Below are positions 1 through 5,568 of a stretch of 10,506 nt of DNA, piece by piece. Position numbers and translations under genes: made by a program. The DNA comes from an uncultured Armatimonadota bacterium (GTDB lineage Bacteria > Armatimonadota > UBA5829 > DTJY01): contig CALNCU010000296.1 in the NCBI GenBank assembly GCA_937875395.1, forward strand, positions 1 through 10,506, given 5' to 3'. Below the pieces are notes generated by a model. That model searched no databases. It was not told the origin of the DNA and saw nothing but the letters and a program-made list of their open reading frames with translations. Every line of letters starts with the position of its first letter. Within the stretch, counting starts at the first letter, position 1.

Positions 1-1910
1 AATCCTACATAAGCTTTATTCATGAAGTCTACCGCAAAAGGTTCTCTGCGCACTTCGGCAAGACCATAAAAGGATTCTTCTACGATGAGCCCAACGTCCC
101 CTCTATCACACCCTGGACATGGGATTTCCCCGCAGAGTTTAAGAAGAGGAAAGGTTATGATATAAGGGACTGGCTTGTGCGGATGATGGTCACTTATACC
201 GTATACAATATCACCGCCACCTCCACGGAAGAGAGTGTGCAGAAGGCCCGCTCAGACTACAATGATGTCTGGACAACCCTTTATGCAGAGAACTTCCACG
301 GGGTTCTGCTAGAGTGGTGCACAAAACACGGTGTACTCTGCGCCGGGCACCAGGGTTCGGATGAGACGCTCTCCGGCATGCTCTCCGGCTGCGGCACCTT
401 CTTTAAGAACATGCTCTTCAACCACATCCCGGGCGTGGACGTTATCTGGGATCAGGTAAAAGTGGGCGAGTTTACAGATTTTCCGCGCATGGCGGGCTCA
501 AGCAGGAGCCTCCAGGGTAAGCCTCTTGCCTTAAGCGAATCCTTTGCCGCCATGGGTCACGGCATCCACCTGGATACCATGCGGTTTGTAATAGACCACC
601 AGATGGTGCGCGGCGTAAACAAATTTATGCACAAAATAGCAAACTATGATGTAGAAAAATCCTTCTATTTCCATCCGCCGGATGTATCCCCGGTAAAGAA
701 CCCCTTCGTCCGGCTTTACGGAAGCATCTTAAACAGGCGGACGGAGCGGCTTTGTTCCCTTTTTGCAGAGGGCGGGCCGGTGGGTAAGGCCTGCATCTTT
801 GTCCCCCTGGAGAACTACTACCGGGGAGATAAAGGGGTTACAGAGGGGCTGGACGCCCTGGCCCGCCAGCTCACCTACAACCAGCTTGAGTACGATTACA
901 TCTGGTATCATGACCTTGCAGATTTAAGGGTTGAAGATGGGCAAATTGTAAGCGCATCCGGGGCCTGTTACACGGAACTCATAATAGCGCCGTCATCCCG
1001 GTTAAAGCCGGAGCAGGTAGAAAAGATTTGCCAGCTTAAACGTGCGGGAGCCGGGGTTATTGCATGCGCTCCGCAGGAGTGGGATACCTCCTCCGTCCGC
1101 CTGGCAAAAGACGTACGCGCCGCCTGCAAATGCGTATCAAAGCCGCCTGTGCCGGGATTCCTCTCTAAAGACGTGCCCGTCTCCACACTCACCCGACGGC
1201 TCCCCGGCGGAGACTATATTACGCTCCTCTTAAACGAATCGCTTGAGGAAGCGTGCATTAAAATAGCCTGCCCGGATGGATGGGCTGTCTGTGATGAAGA
1301 CCCTATAAGCGGGCGCCTGTACCGTCTCCTGGCAAAGGATGGCGTTGTTTGCCTATCTCTCTCTGCCGGGGAGAGCCGGCTGGTGCGCCAGGGGGATGCG
1401 GGGGGGCTTAACGCCTTGCCCGCGCCCGTTGCAGACAAAGCCGAAAGCATCTCCCTTAACTCCTGGACTCTCAAGCTTCCGGATGGGCACGCCGTGCCCG
1501 TAGAAGGCGCCATGCCCTCTTGGGCGGAGATAGGGTTTGGGGATTATACGGGCACCATGGAATACACGGCTGCATTTAAGTGGGAATCCTGTTCCCCGCA
1601 TGCAATCCTTGATCTGGGGAGGGTCTGCTATGCCGCCACGGTATTAATTGACGGCAAACATGCCTGCGATGTTGTGTTCACTCCGTTCAAGGCAGAACTG
1701 CATAACCTATCCAGGGGAGAGCACACCATAACCGTGAGGGTGCTTAATACCTTTGCAAACAGCGTCTGCGGCACGGAGGAACGGTACAGGGAACTTAAGG
1801 AGAGCGGAGTTCTAAACGGCACATACGCCCCTATCTACGTCCCAATAGATAGAAAAGTGCTTGATTCCGGGCTCCTGGGGCCGGTGACTATTATGCCTGC
1901 GCGCACTTGA
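1..1910 (+). CDS. Large GH106-like / unclassified glycosyl hydrolase, 5'-truncated
   Basis: The reading frame is open from base 3, before the first internal ATG at 177, so the start lies outside the window and 635 residues are visible. The visible N-terminus is the end of a TIM-barrel-like catalytic domain: HFGKTIKGFFYDEP (visible residues 17-30), then PWTW, then a GYD segment. This pattern is typical of the large GH106-like and related unclassified 'glycosyl hydrolase' proteins. A second conserved block, LALSESF, has Glu at visible residue 179 and is followed by HQMVRGVNKFMHKI. The acidic residues of DEP and SES are the best catalytic candidates, by inference. Residues about 260-430 look like an alpha/beta domain, and about 508-600 form a beta-sandwich sugar-binding domain ending in RVLNTFANS. 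The substrate is unknown; alpha-L-rhamnosides are possible. It stops at TGA 1908-1910. Family assignment is from motif memory only. Confidence 0.8.
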   Translation, partial: SYISFIHEVYRKRFSAHFGKTIKGFFYDEPNVPSITPWTWDFPAEFKKRKGYDIRDWLVRMMVTYTVYNITATSTEESVQKARSDYNDVWTTLYAENFHGVLLEWCTKHGVLCAGHQGSDETLSGMLSGCGTFFKNMLFNHIPGVDVIWDQVKVGEFTDFPRMAGSSRSLQGKPLALSESFAAMGHGIHLDTMRFVIDHQMVRGVNKFMHKIANYDVEKSFYFHPPDVSPVKNPFVRLYGSILNRRTERLCSLFAEGGPVGKACIFVPLENYYRGDKGVTEGLDALARQLTYNQLEYDYIWYHDLADLRVEDGQIVSASGACYTELIIAPSSRLKPEQVEKICQLKRAGAGVIACAPQEWDTSSVRLAKDVRAACKCVSKPPVPGFLSKDVPVSTLTRRLPGGDYITLLLNESLEEACIKIACPDGWAVCDEDPISGRLYRLLAKDGVVCLSLSAGESRLVRQGDAGGLNALPAPVADKAESISLNSWTLKLPDGHAVPVEGAMPSWAEIGFGDYTGTMEYTAAFKWESCSPHAILDLGRVCYAATVLIDGKHACDVVFTPFKAELHNLSRGEHTITVRVLNTFANSVCGTEERYRELKESGVLNGTYAPIYVPIDRKVLDSGLLGPVTIMPART

Positions 1911-1914
1911 CTAT

Positions 1915-1943
1915 TTGATTAATTTCAGTACAACCTATATTAT
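1915..1943 (+). promoter_or_regulatory. Candidate sigma-70-type promoter for the secreted CBM gene
   Basis: TTGATT (1915-1920) and TATTAT (1938-1943) are separated by exactly 17 bases. They match the consensus at 4/6 and 5/6 positions. Transcription would start near 1950, leaving a leader of about 70 bases before the start codon at 2021. The perfect palindrome TTACGTAA (1947-1954) falls on the predicted start point and could be a repressor site. No terminator is visible for the upstream hydrolase gene, so read-through is also possible. Confidence 0.45.
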
Positions 1944-1969
1944 GGGTTACGTAAACTGTTTCGGACACA

Positions 1970-1998
1970 ACAGACAGGCTTTGCATAAATACTGTCTA
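1970..1998. repeat. Inverted repeat AGACAG/CTGTCT in the CBM gene leader
   Basis: AGACAG (1972-1977) and CTGTCT (1992-1997) form 6-base arms 14 bases apart, so the half-sites are 20 bases (about two helical turns) centre to centre. The repeat sits in the leader between the predicted promoter and the SD site of the secreted protein gene. It could be an operator or chance; no regulator gene is in the window to match it to. Confidence 0.25.
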
Positions 1999-2020
1999 CT
2001 CTATAAATCTGGAGGTAAGA

Positions 2021-2602
2021 ATGATTAGAAGAATGTTGTTCGCAGGAGTAGCCGTCCTTCTTGCAGCGGCGGCCTCTTACCCGGTATGCGCGGCAGAGGT
2101 TCAGAACCTGGTACTGAACCCCGGCTTTGAGCAGGTGGAGAATAATTTCCCCAAGGACTGGCGAACCTTCAGCCCAAAAGACAAGGAAAACTATTCAATT
2201 GATGCCGCAGCCACGGCAGGGAGCAAGTATTCCCTTAAAGTGCAGGGGAGCTCCGATGTATCGTGGGCGCCCGTATTCTCCAACACAATAAATGTAACCC
2301 CCGGCGCAGAGTACACCCTTGGCGCTTACTATAAAGCAAACGTCCAGAAGGGGGAGGTTATCTTTGCCCTCAGGGAGATGACGGAGAAGCAAGAATCCAT
2401 AAAGTTCAACCATGTAAATGTGCCCAAGCAGACCGGCTGGGGTTTCTTCTCCCAAAAGCTCGCCCTGGGACCCACTACAAAGACGGTGCAGGTATTCATT
2501 GTGCTCAGGCAGGCTCCCGGCGAGGCCTGGTTTGATGATGTAATACTGGTAAAGGGCGATCTTCCAAACGCCGGCGAGTATGCTGCCAAAATAAAGAAGT
2601 AG
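2021..2602 (+). CDS. Small secreted carbohydrate-binding-module (CBM4/9-like) protein
   Basis: The 193-residue product begins with a clear Sec signal peptide: MIRRM, a hydrophobic stretch of Leu, Val and Ala, then PVCAAEV with likely cleavage after Ala24 or Ala25. The mature part opens with NLVLNPGFE and a Trp-containing DWRTF segment. It continues with SKYSLKVQG, INVTPGAEYTLGAYYKA and ends AWFDDVILVKG. This is the usual order of strands in the CBM4/9-like galactose-binding jelly roll. No catalytic domain is attached, so it is probably an exported sugar-binding protein acting outside the cytoplasm; the ligand is unknown. The start is set by GGAGGT at 2011-2016, four bases before the ATG. It has its own candidate promoter and a strong terminator, so it is probably transcribed alone. 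A surface or structural role other than glycan binding cannot be excluded. Confidence 0.85.
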   Translation: MIRRMLFAGVAVLLAAAASYPVCAAEVQNLVLNPGFEQVENNFPKDWRTFSPKDKENYSIDAAATAGSKYSLKVQGSSDVSWAPVFSNTINVTPGAEYTLGAYYKANVQKGEVIFALREMTEKQESIKFNHVNVPKQTGWGFFSQKLALGPTTKTVQVFIVLRQAPGEAWFDDVILVKGDLPNAGEYAAKIKK

Positions 2603-2625
2603 ATGCCTTATCCAAGTGCATGACT

Positions 2626-2666
2626 AAAGGTCCGTCCGGCGCCGCCCGGGCGGGCCTTTTGCTTTT
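2626..2666 (+). terminator. Strong intrinsic terminator after the CBM gene
   Basis: Bases 2626-2639 pair with 2646-2659 in a 14-bp stem with two G-U pairs and a 6-base loop (2640-2645). The stem runs into TTTTGCTTTT. It lies 23 bases after the stop codon and should separate the CBM gene from the downstream glycosidase. Confidence 0.88.
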
Positions 2667-2689
2667 CATCCGCCGTGGATAAGAGGAAT

Positions 2690-2708
2690 TTAGCAAGTGC
2701 ATTGCTAA
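2690..2708. promoter_or_regulatory. Operator-like inverted repeat upstream of the clan GH-D gene
   Basis: TTAGCAA (2690-2696) and TTGCTAA (2702-2708) are perfect 7-base inverted arms around the spacer GTGCA. The site lies between the terminator and the glycosidase start at 2741, where a repressor or activator site is expected. The arm size and spacing resemble a dimeric helix-turn-helix regulator site. No convincing -35/-10 pair was found next to it. Confidence 0.45.
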
Positions 2709-2740
2709 TAATCATTAAGTAATACCTAAGGGGAAATTGA

Positions 2741-4711
2741 ATGAAGATTTTGCAGGACAGGCAGAACAAGACGGTTCTGGTAGAGGCAGAGAAATACCGG
2801 CTTAAGGTAGACCCGGCTCTTGGATGGGCGGAACTTGCAGATAAGAGCGGCCATGAATACTTCCGGTTTCCGCTGGACGTGGAGGTTGCCCTCCCGGATG
2901 GCGAACGCACGCAGATGCCCCTCCCTCTCTCCGCATCCGTGAAAGAAGGAGAGATTAAGCTTTTAAGCGCAGGTGCAGGCCCCTGGGCGGAAGAGCGCAT
3001 AACCATAAAACCAACCGAAGAATTCTTTGTTCTGGGGTACTCCGCGCAGGCGCGGGAAGCCGCCCGCGTGTGCGAATGCCGGCTCTTCTACAGAGACAGC
3101 TGCGGCATGCTTCTAAGGAACATGTACCAGGGGTTCAACCCCTCCCCCCTGCACGGGAAAAATGCCCTTGAGGACCTGTACAGCCTTACTCCAACGGTAG
3201 ATACGGCCAACTCATACTACACCCCCGCCCCGCTTAACGTAGGGATTGGAATGCCCGGCGGCTGGGTGGGAATAGGCATGGTAGATTTGCCCAACGGCAC
3301 AACATTTGGTTTTAACAACACCTGGGGGCTTCTTGTAGATGAACCGTGGGGGCACATAGTTACACCCGCGGGCGGGGAGTACACAGCCCCGCGAGTAGTC
3401 TTTACCTTCCCCTCAGACGAATGGGATGGAATAGCCGCCTACCGCACCGCCCTGCTTAATCTGGGCACTGCCGCAACTGTGCCCATAGAAGAAAAGGGAC
3501 TGCCGGACTGGTGGAAACGCCCCATGTATTGCACCTATGGAGACCAGATACTGGAGCATCAACCCTACTGGCTCACGGATTGGTACTGGGGGAGCCCCAA
3601 TTTCACAAGCGATTGGGTGCGGGATGCCGTCTCCGGCGTGGAGAAGCGCCTGGGGTACAAAGAATTCACCGTTATTATAGACGCCTTCTGGATGGATAAA
3701 TGGGATGCAGACCCCACCCCAAGTTCCCGCTTTCCAGACATGCGCAAACTTATAGACTGGCTGCACGAGCGGGGGCATAAGGTGCTTTTGTGGTACTTCC
3801 CGTTTGAGACCTGCCTTGAAAACGGATGCGGAGAGGATGCCCGCCGCTTTGGAGTACTTCCGCCGGAGACGCCCCCGGATGCCAAAAATGCGCCCATAGA
3901 TGTTACATCCCCCAACTTCCCGGCCTACGCCGCCTACGTTGCAGAGCGGCTCTTTGGCTCTGACGGGCTGGATGCAGACGGGCTTAAAATAGACTTTCTT
4001 GCCCACCTGCGGCACCCCAGGGGAGCCTCTTACCAAAACCCGGATGCGGGGATAGGTATAAAGGAAGGGCTAAGATGGCTTAAAATTTTTGGAGAAGCGG
4101 CAAGGAGCATAAAGCCGGATGTACACCTGAACTGGAGTGCGGCAGACCCGCACTTTGAGGGGTTCTTCAATAGCAACCGCACGCATGATACCCACTTCAC
4201 GCCGGAAGAGTTTGAGCGCCGCGTACGCATAGCCTCGCTTGCTGCGCCAAACGGCATGATTAATTTTGACGGCTGCCTTATGCGCCCGGAGTGGTTTGAT
4301 TCCTGCTATCTCCCCGCCGCCCTCTACGGCACGCCGTCGCTCTACTACAGCAGGCGGTTCCACGGCGGAAAAGAGGTGGAGGATGAGCAGCTTCAGGTGC
4401 TTGGACGCCTCTTTGAAATCTGCGCCCGCCGGGAGTGGGGGCGCGTACGGTATCTCTCCCCCGGCTGCTGGCGGCTTGAGAACGGGAACGGAATTGCCGG
4501 GGAGACCGTAGATGGAAAGACACTTATACTAAAGGACGGCCGGCTCTCCGCAACAATCTTTTCTATGGAGGATGCCGTTCTATCTGTGCCGCTCCTTGGG
4601 CTTGATGCAAAGGGGATAGACCCCGTTCCGCATGGATTAAAGATAGAAGACGGAACAGCAACCGCCTTGTGGAAGAGGGGAAAAGCATACAAAGTATTGC
4701 TGAATAGATAG
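2741..4711 (+). CDS. Clan GH-D glycoside hydrolase (GH31/GH36-like, alpha-galactosidase or alpha-glucosidase type)
   Basis: The 656-residue protein has no signal peptide and is probably cytoplasmic. Residues about 1-250 look like an N-terminal beta-sandwich. About 255-560 form a TIM barrel with VIIDAFWMDKW (311-321), then FPDMRKLIDWLHERGHKVLLWYFP in part, as in GH31/GH36 strand 3-4 regions, and DGLKIDF (413-419). Asp418 in DGLKIDF fits the catalytic nucleophile of the clan. Asp483 in RTHDTHF is a candidate acid/base by position. The last 80 or so residues are a small beta domain. The enzyme would be a retaining alpha-glycosidase acting on an imported oligosaccharide. The start has an AAGGGGA SD (2728-2734) about 6 bases before ATG. 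It follows the CBM gene but is separated from it by a terminator. The exact family and substrate are uncertain. Confidence 0.85.
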   Translation: MKILQDRQNKTVLVEAEKYRLKVDPALGWAELADKSGHEYFRFPLDVEVALPDGERTQMPLPLSASVKEGEIKLLSAGAGPWAEERITIKPTEEFFVLGYSAQAREAARVCECRLFYRDSCGMLLRNMYQGFNPSPLHGKNALEDLYSLTPTVDTANSYYTPAPLNVGIGMPGGWVGIGMVDLPNGTTFGFNNTWGLLVDEPWGHIVTPAGGEYTAPRVVFTFPSDEWDGIAAYRTALLNLGTAATVPIEEKGLPDWWKRPMYCTYGDQILEHQPYWLTDWYWGSPNFTSDWVRDAVSGVEKRLGYKEFTVIIDAFWMDKWDADPTPSSRFPDMRKLIDWLHERGHKVLLWYFPFETCLENGCGEDARRFGVLPPETPPDAKNAPIDVTSPNFPAYAAYVAERLFGSDGLDADGLKIDFLAHLRHPRGASYQNPDAGIGIKEGLRWLKIFGEAARSIKPDVHLNWSAADPHFEGFFNSNRTHDTHFTPEEFERRVRIASLAAPNGMINFDGCLMRPEWFDSCYLPAALYGTPSLYYSRRFHGGKEVEDEQLQVLGRLFEICARREWGRVRYLSPGCWRLENGNGIAGETVDGKTLILKDGRLSATIFSMEDAVLSVPLLGLDAKGIDPVPHGLKIEDGTATALWKRGKAYKVLLNR

Positions 4712-4741
4712 GGGCTTAATGTAAACAAAGCGAAGAGCGGC

Positions 4742-4791
4742 CCCCCGGGATGATGCTTCGGTCGCAGAGCCGGAGGCGCCGCTGCCGAAGC
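4742..4791 (+). repeat. Dispersed structured repeat, copy 1
   Basis: Bases 4751-4791 match 5450-5490 at 39 of 41 positions in direct orientation, and similarity continues more weakly back to about 4742. The unit begins GCTTCGG and ends CCGAAGC, so its ends can pair. CTTCGG can instead pair with the internal CCGGAG using one G-U pair. Here the stem can extend outward, since CCCGGGA (4744-4750) nearly complements TCCGGG (4793-4798). It lies downstream of the clan GH-D gene and upstream of the flavodoxin gene. There is no T-run, so it is not a standard terminator. Confidence 0.8.
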
Positions 4792-4861
4792 GTCCGGGAC
4801 ATATTTAAGCTTACACGCCGCCAGGCATGTCTCCAAAGCTGCGTCCCCGGGTAAAATTAGT

Positions 4862-4874
4862 CTGGCCGAGCCAG
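4862..4874 (+). repeat. 13-base inverted repeat just upstream of the flavodoxin gene
   Basis: CTGGC and GCCAG are perfect 5-base arms around CGA. They sit directly before TATAAA (4875-4880) and the SD site at 4882-4886. It could be a leader hairpin or an operator. It is short enough to be chance. Confidence 0.25.
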
Positions 4875-4891
4875 TATAAATGAGGATAAAA

Positions 4892-5320
4892 ATGAAGACA
4901 GCGGTAATATACCATTCCTTTTTCCATACCACGGAACAGTACGCAAAGTGGATTGCAGAAGAGATTGGCGCAGAGACCATACCCATGCGCAAGGCAAAGA
5001 ACCTTTCCGGCTTCGACCGGTTGATTATTATGTCCGGCACGTATGCCGGATGGATGCCGCTTGCGGGGTTCTTGCGGAAGAACTGGGGACGCCTGCAAGG
5101 CAAAGAAGTGGTTGCGGTGGCCGTGGGAGCCTTATCTGAAGCAGACACGGCCAGCAAGACAAGCTACCAAAAGATTCCCCCGGCTATAAGAAGCCGGATA
5201 AAATACTTCAAGATACGCGGCGCCACCCCGTTTGCCGGCAAGGAACAGCGGCAGCAGGAGATTTTAAAATCTAACCTGGATAGAGTGCTCTCCTACCTGA
5301 AGGGCGAATCCGCAGGCTGA
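4892..5320 (+). CDS. Flavodoxin-domain protein (Flavodoxin_5 / HemG-like fold)
   Basis: The product of about 142 residues is probably a small FMN-binding electron-transfer or reductase protein in the cytoplasm. It opens MKTAVIYHSFFHTTEQYAKW: a first beta strand, then the phosphate-binding loop, then the first helix. The loop (HSFFHTTEQ) keeps a Ser and Thr pair but lacks the Gly of the usual TGNT form. Later come FDRLIIMSGTYAGWMPLAGF and KEVVAVAVGALSEAD, the second flavin-contact regions. An in-frame ATG at 4880 would add four residues. The ATG at 4892 is preferred because GAGGA at 4882-4886 lies 5 bases before it and overlaps the earlier ATG. Neighbours are glycosidases and repeats, so context gives no clear partner. 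Short-chain flavodoxin, HemG-like protoporphyrinogen oxidase and NAD(P)H reductase roles are all open. Confidence 0.78.
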   Translation: MKTAVIYHSFFHTTEQYAKWIAEEIGAETIPMRKAKNLSGFDRLIIMSGTYAGWMPLAGFLRKNWGRLQGKEVVAVAVGALSEADTASKTSYQKIPPAIRSRIKYFKIRGATPFAGKEQRQQEILKSNLDRVLSYLKGESAG

Positions 5321-5387
5321 TATGCCCCGCCCTCATTCAGCTGTTGCTGACAGGTCTTGGAGATGCGCGAATATCAGAGATTTGTGC

Positions 5388-5425
5388 GATGCCTCGGCCC
5401 ATGAGCCATAAGGCGCTGCCAAAGC
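5388..5425 (+). repeat. Dispersed structured repeat, degraded copy 3
   Basis: The stretch from GATGCCTCGG to CTGCCAAAGC aligns along the length of copies 1 and 2 in the same orientation, with several substitutions and one 3-base deletion after AAGGCG. The terminal pairing is weakened. It lies about 25 bases upstream of copy 2, suggesting a decayed tandem neighbour. Confidence 0.5.
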
Positions 5426-5440
5426 CTTTGTAATTAAGCA

Positions 5441-5490
5441 CCCCCTAGGTGATACTTCGGTCGCAGAGCCGAAGGCGCCGCTGCCGAAGC
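5441..5490 (+). repeat. Dispersed structured repeat, copy 2
   Basis: The core 5450-5490 is 39/41 identical to 4751-4791. One of the two changes turns the internal CCGGAG into CCGAAG. This gives a perfect 6-bp stem with CTTCGG around the loop TCGCAGAG, while the alternative pairing with the terminal CCGAAG remains possible. The outer arms seen around copy 1 are not conserved here. Confidence 0.8.
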
Positions 5491-5568
5491 CGGGCTCAGA
5501 GACCCGCTCCTGCGAAGCACAAACCATCAGCCGATGAGGATGGACGGACTACTCAATGCCGCCTATTC

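Larger units (their letters stand above)
5321..5568. other. Convergent intergenic region, repeat-rich
   Basis: This 248-base stretch separates the end of the flavodoxin gene from the end of the minus-strand operon. It contains the intact repeat copy 2 and the degraded copy 3. Apart from these I see only short imperfect palindromes, for example CATC and GATG arms near 5526-5537. No clear T-run terminator is visible for either converging unit, though AAGGC/GCCTT near 5410-5428 followed by TTTG could be a weak one for the plus strand. Confidence 0.6.

Noticed and set aside
2690..2708. Sigma-54 (-24/-12) promoter reading of TAGCAA-N5-TTGCT
   Set aside because: The spacing fits, but the essential GG of the -24 element is AG here, and the perfect dyad is better explained as an operator.
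3413..4036. Minus-strand open frame of 207 codons
   Set aside because: It lies wholly antisense within the glycosidase barrel, whose catalytic motifs are clear on the other strand.
4744..4798. Repeat copy 1 as an intrinsic terminator for the clan GH-D gene
   Set aside because: The hairpin is strong but is followed by ATATTTAAG rather than a T-run, and the repeat recurs where it ends no adjacent gene cleanly.
4880..4891. Upstream ATG at 4880 as the flavodoxin start
   Set aside because: It overlaps the GAGGA SD that suits the ATG at 4892, and has no good SD of its own.
4393..5157. Minus-strand open frame of 254 codons
   Set aside because: It runs antisense through the end of the clan GH-D gene, the repeat and the flavodoxin gene. 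Its protein is low-complexity Ser/Pro/Arg-rich and lacks recognisable motifs.
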